Assembly (NCBI GenBank): GCA_023055425.1
Contig: JALGPY010000001.1
Location: 70,860,994-70,924,993, forward strand
Reading direction: 5' to 3'
DNA length: 64,000 bases
Source of the DNA: Linanthus parryae
Lineage: Eukaryota; Streptophyta; Magnoliopsida; Ericales; Polemoniaceae
Shown: positions 1 to 10,771 of the stretch, in pieces
Layout: each line of letters opens with the position of its first letter
Position numbering within the stretch: position 1 is the stretch's first letter
Notes under the pieces: model-generated
Told to the model about the DNA's origin: nothing
The model's input: the letters and a program-made list of their open reading frames with translations, nothing else
The model's database searches: none
Position numbers and translations under genes: made by a program

Positions 1-184
1 TTACTGAGAAACTTCAAGAATCAGAATTAGTCAAAGTCAAGCTTGCAGGCTCATAAAACAAGTTGAACCTGATTCTTGGAGAAATTTCAAAGTCAGTTCA
101 CAAAACTGGTATTGGATACAATCCAAACTTTCCAAGAAAGAACAATACCAGATTTGTGAAAGATGGAAACAAAAATTCTCCTAA

Positions 185-394
185 GTGTCATTTTGTAACA
201 AGATTGGTCATATGAAGATGACTTGTCCTTTTATAAGAAGAGACCCTCACATAATGAGGAACACATTCCCATTTCAACTTAAAGGACAAGTCAGAAAAAT
301 TTGGGTTCCTAAAGGGGTCAGACCACCTAACATGGTTGATCCTGAGTATGAGTCCAAATTCCACACTTGGTCTAATAGCTGGGTAAGGCAGTGA
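185..394 (+). pseudogene. gag: SIRE-like gag C-terminal zinc knuckle (fragment)
   Basis: The frame reads SFCNKIGHMKMTCPF, preceded upstream by a Lys and a Cys codon region, giving a CCHC-type knuckle (CX2CX4HX4C pattern) near its start. In copia elements this motif lies at the C-terminal end of Gag, binds genomic RNA and sits just before protease. The annotated Met is internal; the true gag start lies off the left edge or in the frameless first 180 bases. A stop at 392-394 and a shift to the next frame separate it from the protease. Downstream sequence (TWSNSWVRQ) is a linker with no motif I recognise. Confidence 0.75.
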
Positions 395-401
395 TTGGTG
401 T

Positions 402-1883
402 TTGCAGGTTGTCACCAGTGTCAAAGAACATAAGTGGTTTATGGACATTGGTTGCTCAAGACACATGAGTGGAAAGAGATCTCTATTATCTAAATTGAAA
501 GAGCAATCTGAAGGTTCAATTACACTGGGTGACAAAGGCAAATGCAGCATTCTTAGTATTGGTAAAGTTGGTAAAGATTCTGAAAACTCTATTTCTGATG
601 TATATCTAGTTGATGGCTTGAAATTTAACTTACTTAGTGTATCTCAGCTTTGTGATAATGGCAATAAGGTTATCTTTGATAAAGAGAAGTGTGTGGTGAA
701 AAATGAGAAATCAGGAAATTGCATTCTCGCAGCCTCTAGATCAAATAATGTTTATACCTTTGAGACTAACAAAGTTGCCGGTAAAAGCTTAAAGTGCCTC
801 AAGGCCTTAAAAGAGGACTCAAGGGTTTGGCACAGAAAGATTGGTCACATCAGCTTGCATACCTTGAATAAATTGATCCCCAAAGACCTGGTAAGAGGAT
901 TATCATCTATCAAGTTCAAAGAAGATTAAGTATGCAAAGCTTGTGCTCAGGGTAAGCAAACCAGAAGCTCATTCAAACCAAAGAAGTTTGTAAGTACTTC
1001 TAGACCTATTGAACTACTTAGCATGGATTTGTGTGGTCCTATGAGGACACCAACTTCAAAAGGTAAGAAGTATATGCTAGTTATTGTAGATGATTATTCA
1101 AGATATAGTTGGGTTATGTTTCTGAAAGAAAAATCTGAAGCCCTCTCTGAATTTTTAAAGCTTTGCAGAGAACTTCAAAACTTGAAAAACCTACCCATTG
1201 CTTCAATTAGAAGTGATCATGGTAGAGAATTTGATCAATTATAATTTGACTTGTTTTGTGTTAAGCATGGTATCTCTCACAACTTCTCCACTCCTAGAAC
1301 TCAACAGAATGGAGTTGTTGAAAGAAAGAACAGGACTCTTGAAGATATGTCAAGAACAATGCTTCTAGAAAACAAGCTGCCAAAACATTATTGGACAGAA
1401 GCTGTGAATACAGCAAATTACATTCTGAACAGGTGCCTGATCAGACCTATATTGAAGAAGACTCCCTATGAACTCTTCAAAGGGAAGAAGCCAAATATTT
1501 CATACTTCAGACCCTTTGGTTGCACATGCTATGTCCACAACAATGGTAAGGACAACTTGGGTAAGTTTGATGCAAGAAGTTATGAAGGTATATTTCTTGG
1601 ATACTCTCTTACTAGCAAAGCTTATAGTATTTATAACAAAAGAACCAAGCTGGTTGAAGAAAGTATTCATATTATTTTTTATGAAAGCTATGATGGTTCT
1701 TTGAGTGAAAGTTTTGCAGACTTTAATCTAAACAAGCATGAATCAGAAGAAGTAGCTGAGAACTCACTTGGGTTCAATAATGGTTCAGAAGGAAACGAAG
1801 CCATTTTGAATACCTTGAAAATAAGACTCAAGGCCTTGAAAACAAATATCAAAGCCTTGGCAAAGATGATCAGAAAGATATAA
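402..1883 (+). pseudogene. pol: SIRE-like protease and integrase (broken)
   Basis: Starting at 402 the frame encodes WFMDIGCSRHMSG, the copia aspartic protease site. The usual D-S/T-G has become D-I-G, which would disable it. Then come the GAG_pre-integrase motif VWHRKIGHISLHTLNKL (about 828-880) and the integrase core. The catalytic triad is visible as MDLCGPM (first Asp, about 1026), IRSDHGREF (second Asp, about 1213) and NGVVERKNRTL (Glu, about 1323). The frame is shared throughout but interrupted by stops at 927-929 and 1242-1244. The integrase C-terminal region runs to a stop at 1881-1883. Short stretches around 1818-1860 carry copies of the AAGGCCTTGAA palindrome described elsewhere. 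Confidence 0.88.
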
Positions 1884-2029
1884 GTGATCAGGCTACAACT
1901 TCAAGACCAGAGAAGCAATATGGAGAGCCTGAACCATGGTCTCCAAGAAAGATATTCAAATATCTTTCATCTCATCCACCTGAGAACATCATCTTTGACA
2001 CAACCACTGGTACACAAACAAGATCACAG

Positions 2030-2810
2030 TTGAAGAATCTTTGTGCTTTCTATTCTTTCATTTATCTTGTAGAACCCAAAACTGTGAAGGAAGCATTACA
2101 AGAAGTAGACTGGATTATAGCTATGCAAAGTGAACTCAATGAGTTTGAAAGAAACAAGGTGTTTAGAAAAAAACTAGATGAGAATGGCAAGGTGATCGGA
2201 AACAAAGCAAGATTTGTTTGTAAAGATTACAATCAAGCAGAAGGTATTGATTATGGGGAAAATTTTGCTCCAGTTGCCAGGTTAGAAGCATATAGAATTC
2301 TACTTGCATTTGCATCTTACAAAACCATGAAACTATTTCAAAAGGATGTGAAATGTGCTTTCTTAAAGGGGTATTTGCAAGAAGAAGTTTATGTTTCATA
2401 AGTTTCCAGATCATGTTTACAAACTTGACAAAGATCATTATGGTTTGAAACAAGCTCCAAGGGCTTGGTATGAAAGATTGTCAAAGTTTCTGCTTGAAAA
2501 TGACTTCAAAAGAGGATTGGTAGACAAGAACCTTCTCATAAAGACTCATGAGAAAGATTTACTTGTAGTTTAGATCTATATTGATGATATTCTGTTTGGA
2601 GCTACTAATGATTTTCTATGCAAAGAATTCTCAAGTCTTATGAGCAGGGAATTTGAAATGAGTATGATCGGAGAGTTGAACTTCTTCCTTGGACTTCAAA
2701 TACATCAGTTGAAGAAGGGCATCTTTCTGCATCAAAGCAAGTACACTAGGGACTTGTTGAACAAGTACAACATGTCTCAATCCAAAGAAATCAAGACTCC
2801 CATGCTACAC
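2030..2810 (+). pseudogene. pol: SIRE-like reverse transcriptase (frameshifted)
   Basis: The first part contains VDWIIAMQSELNEFERN, ARFVCKDYNQAEGIDY and FAPVARLEAYRILLAFA, followed by LFQKDVKCAFLKGYLQEEVYV, which are conserved copia RT blocks. The frame stops at 2399-2401, and RT resumes in another frame from 2391 with FPDHVYKL and YGLKQAPRAWYERLSKFL. A short segment between these two blocks is missing. A stop at 2571-2573 lies directly before the catalytic motif YIDDILFGATND (about 2577-2612), which itself is intact. RT makes cDNA from the element RNA inside Gag particles. Two breaks within the domain show that this copy cannot make a full enzyme. Confidence 0.9.
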
Positions 2811-2877
2811 TGTCCTTAGACAAGGATGAATCTGGTAAGAGTGTCAATGTAAAAGAGTATAGAAGTATGATTGGATC

Positions 2878-3545
2878 ATGGCTATATCTTTTTTTACTGC
2901 TAGTAGACCAGATATCATGTTCAGTGTATGTATGTGTGTAAGATTCCAAGCTGATCCCAAGGAACCAAACTTCAGTGTTGTGAAGAGAATATTCAGATAT
3001 CGCAATGGTACTAAAGACTTAGGTCTTTGGTATCCAAGACACTCTAACTTTTCTTTGCATGTATTTTCATATGCCGACTTTGCAGTTTACAAAGTTGATA
3101 GGAAAAGCACTTCAGTAAATTGCCAATTTATTGGATCATCTCTGATTAGTTGGCACTCCAAGAAACAAAACTCAGTGGCTTTATCAACAGCTAATCTGAA
3201 AATATATCTGCTGAAGCATGTTGTTCACAAGTACTATGGATTGCTCGACAATTGAGGGACCTTGGATTTAATTTCACAAGTATTTCCATCAAATGTGAAA
3301 ATACCAGTGCGATATCTATTACAAAGAATCCAGTTCAGCATTCAAGAACCAAACATATTGATGTCAGACACCATTTCATCAGAGATCATGCTGAGAAAGG
3401 TGATATTGATCTTGAATTTGTTTCTACTAACATGCAACTTGCATATATCTTCACTAAACCATTGCCAGATGAAAGATTTTCAGCTCTAAGACTGGAATTA
3501 GTCATGCTAAAGAAAGATGCATTGGCTAGGGGGAGCATCAGGTAA
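2878..3545 (+). pseudogene. pol: SIRE-like RNase H (frameshifted)
   Basis: The frame from about 2872 reads ASRPDIMFSVCMCVRFQ, then SWHSKKQNSVALSTANLK, which corresponds to the copia RNase H segment W-x-S-K-K-Q-x-x-V-A-L-S-T. It ends at 3255. The C-terminal part continues in another frame from about 3252 with SISITKNPVQHSRTKHIDVR, HHFIRDHAEKGDIDLEFV and LAYIFTKPLPDERF, a very conserved copia C-terminus. The stop at 3543-3545 is followed immediately by a purine tract (AGGGGGAG at 3528-3535 overlaps the last codons). One frameshift near 3250 breaks the domain. Confidence 0.9.
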
Positions 3546-3986
3546 GGAATGTAAGTTATTATGTGTTTCAAATGTTTGAATTGATTTTCAAAGCCTTGAA
3601 AATCTATTCAAAGTTTTGATCTTATGTTTTTAAGCTTAACAGCGGTTCAAGACCTTGAAACTATTTTCAAAGCCTTGAAAATAAGTCTGATAACTGGTTA
3701 GTGAATAATTTTTGGATCATTCAGTATTGGGTGCTATCTTTGTAGATATTTTCTCAATATTGCCCCTACCTTTTTAAAAATTATTTTTCAGCCAAATATA
3801 GTTAAGAATTATTATTTTTGCAACGGCTTCAAAGATTTGAATATTTGTTGATTATTACAGATCTTTTAAGATTAGAAAAATATTGCAGTTTCCTTTTCAA
3901 ATACAAACTCTCTCAGTATTTATCTCCTTCTCTTATCTTTCACTCCGTATCAAATCTACCTCTCTCTATTATTCTCGCAAACCCTA
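3546..3986 (+). other. Non-coding spacer of the SIRE-like element after pol
   Basis: There is no reading frame here. The stretch holds four close or exact copies of the TTCAAAGCCTTGAA-type palindrome (3587-3600, 3646-3659, 3666-3679, 3828-3841) and an AT-rich run. It leads into a CT-rich segment, which could be an untranslated leader for the downstream frame. Confidence 0.7.
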
Positions 3987-4654
3987 ATGAGCACTAGAAG
4001 AGCATCAGACAGAATTAAGATGGCTGGAGGTTCAAAACCTAGATCTGAGAAGAAGAGAAAGATGGATGAAGAAAAGGTTCTAAAAATCAGTGAAGACTCA
4101 GAGTAAAAAAGCTTTACTAATGAAGAACAGGAGTCTTCACCACCTATGAAGATGGTGAAAAAGGGCCATATTCCAGCAACTGGAAAGAAGAAACAGTCTA
4201 CAGTATCTTCACAAGAGAAGCATAAGGGAATTCATATTGGAATTCCTAGGAGAGTCAAGAAAAAGGCAGACACATAGATCAAGGGACAAGGAAAAGAAAT
4301 TCTCATTCCTGACTCAGACTCAAATACTACTTCAGGATCCTATGGAGTATACTCTGTATCCAACAAAGGAAGACATGAGAAGGATCCTTCAAAGTCTGTG
4401 GCTGCATCAAAAACAGGAAGGAGAATCACAAGAATTCCTCTGCACAGCAGAAGAAGGTGTCTGTGAAGAAGAAACTAAAGCATGGGAGAAAAGCTTTAGA
4501 GGCACTCACCTTCTTGTTCAACAGTGTCATAGAAAAGATCAGTTCTATCATTGAGGAAATTGATGTGGTTCAACAAGAAGAACAGGATAAGACTGATGAA
4601 GACAGTGAGGAAGAAGAGGGAGATCAGGATGGAGATGAAGACCCAACCCCTTAA
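3987..4654 (+). pseudogene. Extra post-pol reading frame of the SIRE-like element, basic then acidic (broken)
   Basis: An ATG at 3987 opens a Lys/Arg-rich frame (MSTRRASDRIKMAGG, then KKRKMDEEK) that hits TAA at 4104-4106. The same frame continues as KSFTNEEQESSPPMK and KKGHIPATGKKK to another stop at about 4275, then on to about 4460. The final part, in a different frame, encodes KKLKHGRKALEALTFLF, a hydrophobic/helical stretch FNSVIEKISSIIEEIDVV and an acidic tail EDSEEEEGDQDGDEDP ending at 4654. Sireviruses often carry an additional frame here, sometimes called env-like. I see no clear transmembrane domain or signal peptide, so an envelope role is not supported. Two stops and one shift make it a pseudogene. 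Confidence 0.6.
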
Positions 4655-4993
4655 TCTTGCCTATTCTTTCTTTCGCGTTCTTTCTTTTTCAGTTTTTATT
4701 TTCAAAATTTTCCAGACACTGATCCAACGTATTCTCAGTCTTTTTTGATGAAAGCCTAAAAGGGGGAGAAAAATATTAGATTGTTTTGTTTTTATTTCTG
4801 TTTTGGTGACCTATCTTTTGGTCAATAGGATTATCTGCAACTTCTTGCAGTTTTGCTTATGTTTATTAATAAGTTGGATATTTTGTAATTATTGTGTTAA
4901 TTACAATTTGTTTGAACTTTGTGCTAATCAGTATTTTTTGCAGAAACTAAGAATCAAACAGATTGAGGTTTTGTCTTTCATCAAGGGGGAGAT
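4655..4993 (+). other. Spacer with purine tracts before the SIRE-like 3' LTR
   Basis: There is no supported gene here, only an AT-rich sequence. Purine tracts AAAGGGGGAGAAAAA (about 4758-4772) and AAGGGGGAGA (4983-4992) are candidate polypurine tracts priming plus-strand synthesis. The second one directly abuts the 3' LTR start TGTAAGG at 4994. The earlier tract and the one at 3528 are probably accessory PPTs, a known Sirevirus feature. Confidence 0.7.
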
Positions 4994-6250
4994 TGTAAGG
5001 TCAGAGGTTTCATGGATTTGAAATACTTTGAACCTGTTTTCAAAGCGTTGAATTAGGTTTCACAGGCAGAGCTATGTCAAGGCCTTGAACCAGGATTCAA
5101 AGCCTTGAAACTGTCTGACCTGCATGCATGTTCTAAGGGGGAGTTTTTCTTAACTCTTCTGATCTGATTTTATCTCTATCATCCCTATGCTTGATGTGTT
5201 ATTATTTGATGATGAAAGAAAAAATGTTTTGAGTTAGCTAAAATGGTTTAATCCATCAGATTGACTCAGTTTTCCAAGGAAATTTTACTTCCTAAATATG
5301 CAGGATTTGTTTCCTTATCTGGCTTTTGCAGGAAGGGAAATACTTAGGGAAGATGATTCTCTGATCAATCAGAGACTCATGACAGATTCTCAGAATGTTT
5401 AATGACAAGATCACAACAATATCTCTGAAGATTGTGATAAACTATCTGTTGGAGAAGGCTGTTAAAAGAGTCAAACTTTGTTGCCTACAAGATAGGAAGT
5501 TGTTGCTGAAAATCTGGAAAGAGTTTCAGAGCTTTAAACAGTATAAATGGAGCTCATTTTGAAGCAACAATAGACAACACTAAACGGGCAAAGAGACAGA
5601 CATTATTCTGGATTAACAAGCATCAAAGAAGTTCATCTTTCTCCCAATCCATCTCACAGAAGATCACTGCACTCTTCACTACAGTTCTACACTTTAGTGT
5701 TCTTCTGTATTGTGCTTTATTTGTAGAACATTCTTGTAATACTTCTTCATTTCATTCTCAAGGATTTTTCAAGGTAAATAATAGAGAATTCTTAGTTAGT
5801 CTGTTAGCTAGAGCAGTTACTAGATAGGTTAGAGAGAACCACAAGTTGTAACAAAGTAAGGCAATTCTCTGTGCTTGAGATCTAGGGCTTAGCTTTTGAT
5901 GAATAAGAATTGAGTTGAAAATTCTATGGGCAGAAGATCCATGAGGTAGAGACATAGTTCCAAGTTGACTGATCTCTATAAATCATTTTTCTCTTGCATT
6001 TACAGTTCATTTACGTTCATAGTTTTTACAGCATTCAAACTAGTCTGTTTGAAAGGGTTTGAAACTCTTTTCAAGGCCTTGAAAAATACTTTTCTGTTTC
6101 ATTTCAAACTTTATTGCACTTCAAAGGCTTGAAACTGTTTTCAAGGCCTTGAACTCCATTGCTCTTCAAAGAATCTCCTCTCCTCCACCAAGTTTTGCAA
6201 AAAGTTGACATACTCTATTCAACCCCCCCTTCTAGAGTATCTGTGCTGCA
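4994..6250 (+). repeat. 3' LTR of the SIRE-like element
   Basis: The LTR starts with TG directly after the purine tract AAGGGGGAGA. A TATA box (GTATAAATGG) lies at 5541-5550, and a C-run CCCCCCC near 6221-6230 is followed by TCTAGAG, the usual 3' end signature of SIRE LTRs. I place the end at CTGCA, 6250, because Angela-type coding homology starts soon after. The last 10-15 bases are uncertain. The LTR holds palindrome copies TTCAAAGCGTTGAA (5039-5052), GTCAAGGCCTTGAA (5076-5089), TTCAAAGCCTTGAA (5096-5109) and two exact TTCAAGGCCTTGAA copies (6070-6083, 6140-6153). Confidence 0.75.
5541..5550 (+). promoter_or_regulatory. TATA box of the SIRE-like LTR
   Basis: GTATAAATGG lies in the middle of the LTR, about 550 bp from its start, and the sequence downstream is purine-rich. 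This is the expected position of the core promoter at the U3/R border. Confidence 0.65.
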
Positions 6251-6289
6251 TATCTATCTGCATACTCCCCTTTAAATGGTGAATAAGAG

Positions 6290-7312
6290 GAAGTGAAAGG
6301 GAGTTTCCTCTACCTCCGAATGAGAGCGCAGGAGATTTATGAAATCCAAGGTAGCCCTAAAGCCTAGTGGGGGGCGTGGCCAAAGATGAGTGTCACTACT
6401 GTACCCAGTCGGGTCACTGGAGGAGGAATTTCCCTAAATATCTGGAGGATAAGAAGCTTGGAATTGTGATTCCACCACCACCAGGTATTTATGTTATAGA
6501 AGTCAATCTTTCTATTTCTTCATCTTGGGTATTGGATACTTGATGTGGTTCTCACATTTGTCGAAATGTGCAGAATTTGAAAAGAAGTAGAAGATTGGCT
6601 AAAGCGGAGATAGATCTGCCCGTCGGGAATGGAGCAAGAGTTTCTGCATTAGCTATAGGCTTTTATGGACTATCTTTGCCTTCTGGACTTATTTAAGAAT
6701 TAGACAATTTCTTTTATGTGCCTGCTATGGGCATAAACATTATTTCCATTTCTTATTTGAACGAGAAGGGTTTTTCTATTTCAATAAAGGACAAGTGTTG
6801 CTCCATTTATTTTGATAGTATGCACTATTTTAGTGCACATTTGTCTAATGGATTGTATATCCTTGATCTAAACAATCCAATCTATAACATAAACACTAAA
6901 AGGATTAAAACTAAATATTTAAATCCTACATATCTATGGCACTGTCGTTTAGGCCATATAAATGAGAAACGCATATCTAGACTCCATAAGGCTGGACTTA
7001 TAGACTCATTTGATTTGGAATCATATGAGACATGCGAATCTTGTTTATTAAAAAATGACAATGTCCCCTTTCAATAAGAAAGGTGCGAGGACTAGTGAGT
7101 TACTGGCACTCATACATACCGATGTATGTGGACCGTTCCCCACGCCTGCCAGAGGTGGTTACAACTACTTCATTACATTTACTGATGATTTCAGTAGATA
7201 TGGATTTTGTATACCTCATGAAGGCCAAATCCGAATCCCTTGAATTGTTCAAAGAATTCAAGAATGAAGTAGAAAAGAAACTTGGTAAAAGTATTAAGCC
7301 ACCGAGAACAAA
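6290..7312 (+). pseudogene. Angela-2 gag end, protease and truncated integrase
   Basis: The zinc knuckle reads CHYCTQSGHWRRNFPKY at about 6390-6440. The fourth Cys is a Phe, as in Angela-3. The protease site follows as WVLDT-stop-CGSHICRNVQ near 6527-6570, with TGA replacing Gly. GAG_pre-integrase HCRLGHINEKRISRLH is at about 6941-6990. The integrase core starts with IHTDVCGPFPTP (first catalytic Asp) at about 7111, and TFTDDFSRYGF follows. A frameshift near 7205 and a deletion joining AGTATTAAG to CCACCGAG near 7302 remove the second Asp and the Glu. No integrase can be made from this copy. Confidence 0.85.
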
Positions 7313-9154
7313 ATGTTTGTAGCTCGGACCGGCGTGTTTCTAGAAAGAGAGTTTTTCTCTAAAGAAGCAAGTGGGAGGACTGTAGAACTTGAAGAAATTC
7401 AAGAACCACAAATCACTGAACTGATGATGGAATATGAGCAGGAGCCGCAAGTTTTTGTGGAAGAATCTGTTCAGATAACACAGGAACTCCGTAGGTCAGG
7501 AAGAGTACGTCATGAGCCTGATAGGTTCGGACTTCTCGTGACTGAGCCCGATGACGTACCACTCATGTATGATGAGCCTGCAACTTATGGGGAGGCCATG
7601 AGAGGCCCATGCTCAAAGAAGTGGCTGGAAGCCATGAGATCCGAAATGGATTCCATGTACACCAACAAAGTATGGACTTTTGTGGAACCACATGAAGGGG
7701 CTCGACCCACAGGGTGCAAATGGGTCTTCAAGAAGAATACGGAAATGGAGGGCAAGGTAGTTTCCTATAAGAGGCGATTGGTGGCTAAAGGGTATAGACA
7801 GATTCATGGTATTGACTATGATGAGACCTTTTCACCAGTCGACACGACTAAATCCATTCGAACCCCACTTACTATTGCAGCATACTATGACTATGAGATT
7901 TGGCAGATGGATGTCAAAACAGCGTTCCTTTATGGGAACCTCCTTGAGGATGTGTATATGAGAGAACCAGAGGGTTTTGAGGATCCAGAGAATTCCAATA
8001 AAGTCTGTAAGCTGAAAAGATCCATTTATGGATTAAATAAAGCTTCTAGGAGTTGGAATCGACGTTTTGATGACGCGGTCAAAGAATTTGGTGTCATCAA
8101 GAACGAAGATGAGCCCTATGTTTACAAGAAAGTAAGTGGGAGCTCTGTAGTCTTCATGGTCTTGTATGTGGATGACATACTAATCATTGGAAACGATATT
8201 CCTACTTTGCAATCAGTTAAAGATTGGCTTGGAAAGTGTTTCGCAATGAACGACTTAGGAGATGCACCTTATATACTTGGCATCAAGATCTATAGGGATA
8301 GATCTAAAAAGCTGCTCGACCTAAGTTCAAGTACATATATAGACAAGGTGTTGAAGAAGTTCAACATGCAAGATTCCAAGAAAGGATTCTTGCCCATGTC
8401 GCATGGAGTCACTCTTTCTAAGAATGTATGTCCTTCCAATGATATTGAGAAGGACCGCATGAGTAGGATACCCTATGCTTCGGCCGTAGGATCCATCATG
8501 TAAGCCATGTTGTGTACTAGACCAGACAAATCATACGCGTTGAGTATGGTGAGAAGATATCAGTCCAATACGGGTGAGAGTCACTGGATTGCTGTCAAGA
8601 ACATCCTAAAGTACTTGAGAAGAACTAAGGTTGCGTTCTTGATATTTGGAGGTAAGGAAGAGCTAAGTGTAATAGGTTACACTGATGCAAGCTTCCAAAC
8701 CGATAAAGATGACTACAGATTGCAGTCTCGATACGTGTTTTGCCTGAATGGAGAATCTGTGAGCTGGAAGAGTTCCAAGCAAGGGACAGCTGCTGATTCT
8801 ACAACAAAAGCTGAGTACATTGCTGCAGCGGAAGAAGCAAAAGAGGCAGTATCGAAAAAGAAGTTTATCACTGAGCTCGGTGTGGTCCCTAGCATCGTGG
8901 ATCCGATAGAGTTGTACTGTGACAACTCTGGAGCGATCACACAAGACAAGGAACCAAGATCATTCCGGAAATCAAAGCATGTACTTAGGAGATTCCATCT
9001 AATTCGTGATATGATCGGGCGAGGAGATGTGAAGATGTGCAAGATTCCAACGGATGACAATCTTTCAGATCCTCTCACAAAACCACTTGCGCAGCGAAAG
9101 CATGAAGGGCACGCAAGATCTATAAGCATAGGATATGCACCAGATTGGCTCTAG
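7313..9154 (+). pseudogene. pol: Angela-2 reverse transcriptase and RNase H (one in-frame stop)
   Basis: The frame is continuous for 613 codons apart from one TAA at 8501-8503 (a Tyr codon in Angela-3). It begins in the integrase C-terminus (FVARTGVFLEREFFSKE). RT blocks follow: KWLEAMRSEMDSMYTNKVW, GCKWVFKKN, RRLVAKGYRQIHGIDYDET, IWQMDVKTAFLYGNLLEDVY and YGLNKASRSWNRRFD. The catalytic LYVDDILIIGND is at about 8162-8197. RNase H shows YTDASFQTD, ADSTTKAEYIAAAEEA, LYCDNSGAI and KSKHVLRRFHLIRDMI, then DPLTKPLAQ before the stop. The LTR starts 14 bp after the stop, after GTGGGAGAC, so this tract is the PPT. Confidence 0.92.
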
Positions 9155-9168
9155 TGCATGTGGGAGAC

Positions 9169-10444
9169 TATGGAATAGGTGCCCTAGAGGCAATCCATAT
9201 TTAGTATGAACAACGCTTTGGCTAGAATATTCATTTATTAATTATTGTGATATTTAATATAATGAAGTCCTTAGATACAATGTAATGTTTATCTTAATTA
9301 TCCCTAGTCCATTATATTGGTTAACAATACGATAAAATATAGACTAGTATGTGTGTAGATTGATATGGGGTTATCAAGTCTAAGACATGGGTATGCATTA
9401 AGAGTAATGGCATCCTGGATTGACCCACCCCGAGAAGGATACATTAGATTATGTTAAAGTCACAATCACTTTTTGTAGTGCCAATTATATTGTAATCCTT
9501 AGACTTGTAGTCAATAGATACTCTAGTTGTGGAATATCAAGCTTTGATGTTATCCAACGTTGCGCCTTAACCGGGAAAATATAAAGATAGTTACCGCGCA
9601 TGATAAGAAGCAATCTTAGATATCATAGTGATGTAGAGAGGATTTGTCCCTCCCACATAATGGGAGCCAATATCCATGGCCACTCGAGAAATGGTGCTTA
9701 TTGAATGTCTGGCCAGACTCAGATAAATCAATATGGAGATATTGATGTTATCTGCTTGCATAAGCATATTCCCAGGATCGAGGAACTATGGATTGGATAT
9801 ACGAGTGTGACTATTTATGTCTCGTGTCCAATCCGGATATGGAGACAAAGGGATAATGCAATATGTGATATTGGGCACAAATGTTTGTCGGGATCACTAA
9901 CTTATTTCTATTAGTTGGGTTGCATGGACGTGTTGCTAGACACCGCTCCATGTTAGTAATTAGTTACTACCAACTAAGTAGAAACCTATGTGGTCACACG
10001 TCTAATAGAGTTCAACTAGATTTGGGATTACTTAATATGATTAATTAATTGGAAGGATAACTTTGCAACACCTTGCAAACTTAGTAGGAATAATATGCAA
10101 GGAAGGGACTAATTCAAATTCATGTAGAATTAGGAAGGGCCTTTATGTACTTAAGAAGAAGTTTTTGGACTATATAAAGGATGATCTAGCTTCCTTCCCA
10201 CAACTAATGCTCATAACATAAGTGAGTGGGAGAGAAAGCAAGAGAGAGAGCAAGACCACAAGGAGGCCGAAGCCCCCTTGCGTCCGCCCTACCCATCGGC
10301 CACAAAGAGAGGGGCCGATCCTCTCTTTGTTCTTCGTTGTGTGATTCATTCTTCCCTCTTCCTCGGGTCCAAGCTAGCACTAGGATATGGAAGATCTAGA
10401 TCTCACCTCTAGACGTGGATGAAACGTACATACGAGGACATTAT
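9169..10444 (+). repeat. 3' LTR of Angela-2, truncated by element X
   Basis: It begins just after the purine tract GTGGGAGAC with TATGGAATAGG, where the family consensus is TGTTGGAATAG, so the terminal TG is damaged. The body matches the Angela-3 LTRs over its length. A TATA box (CTATATAAAGG) lies near 10171-10181. The LTR breaks off at GAGGACATTAT (10444), about 140 bp before the family's CCAACA end, where element X begins with TGAAATACC. The five bases ATTAT at 10440-10444 are the expected left TSD of X. Confidence 0.88.
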
Positions 10445-10771
10445 TGAAATACCCCGTTTTTTAGAAACGGGTATTTTTAACAAATATTAAGTGTTAATAT
10501 ATTAAAACGGGTATTTTATAGAAATATTGGGTCTTAATATGACATTATTATAATTTTGGGTACTAGTTGTTATTATTTAAAAGTTAATTTTAATGTTATA
10601 AACTACCTAGGTGCTTTTATGCATTTTCTTATAACTATTATAGTGTCTTTTATTTAACCATAGGGGTGGTAGTTGTACTAAGCCTAAAGTTAGTGGGGTG
10701 AAAGTGTCTTTAACCCTAAAAGAAGTCATCTTCTTCCTCCAACTCTTCCATGGACGGAAGAGTACTATTCC
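10445..10771 (+). repeat. LTR A of element X, first part
   Basis: It starts TGAAATACCCCG at 10445 after ATTAT and matches LTR B (22068-22390) nearly base for base. It is interrupted at 10771 by element Y; the ATTCC at 10767-10771 is repeated at 14385-14389. Confidence 0.88.

Larger units (their letters stand above)
1..6250 (+). mobile_element. SIRE-type Ty1/copia retrotransposon, 3' part (5' end outside window)
   Basis: The stretch carries, in copia order, a gag zinc knuckle, protease, integrase, reverse transcriptase and RNase H, then an extra reading frame, purine tracts and a long 3' LTR. The order PR-INT-RT-RH is diagnostic of Ty1/copia. A long region with an additional frame between RNase H and the LTR, together with several AGGGGGA purine tracts, is typical of Sireviruses. 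The left end and 5' LTR lie outside the window. The right end, near 6250, abuts an Angela-type element whose 5' part is missing, so this element probably inserted into it. The exact right boundary and TSD cannot be fixed without the left flank. Every reading frame is broken, so the copy is not autonomous. Confidence 0.85.
6260..10444 (+). mobile_element. Angela-type Ty1/copia element 'Angela-2' (5' part missing, 3' LTR cut)
   Basis: From about 6285 on, the DNA runs closely parallel to Angela-3 at 29655 onward: gag knuckle, protease, part of integrase, RT, RNase H and the LTR beginning. The 5' LTR, leader and most of gag are absent because the SIRE-like element lies directly to the left. The 3' LTR stops at 10444, where gypsy element X starts. 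An internal deletion near 7302 removes about 430 bp of integrase relative to Angela-3. The RT-RNase H half is better preserved than in Angela-3, with a single stop and an intact YVDD motif. Confidence 0.88.

Noticed and set aside
8713..9129. 138-codon minus-strand frame opposite Angela-2 RNase H
   Set aside because: It is the antisense shadow of a well-conserved RNase H domain; a similar shadow occurs in Angela-3 at 32456-32767.
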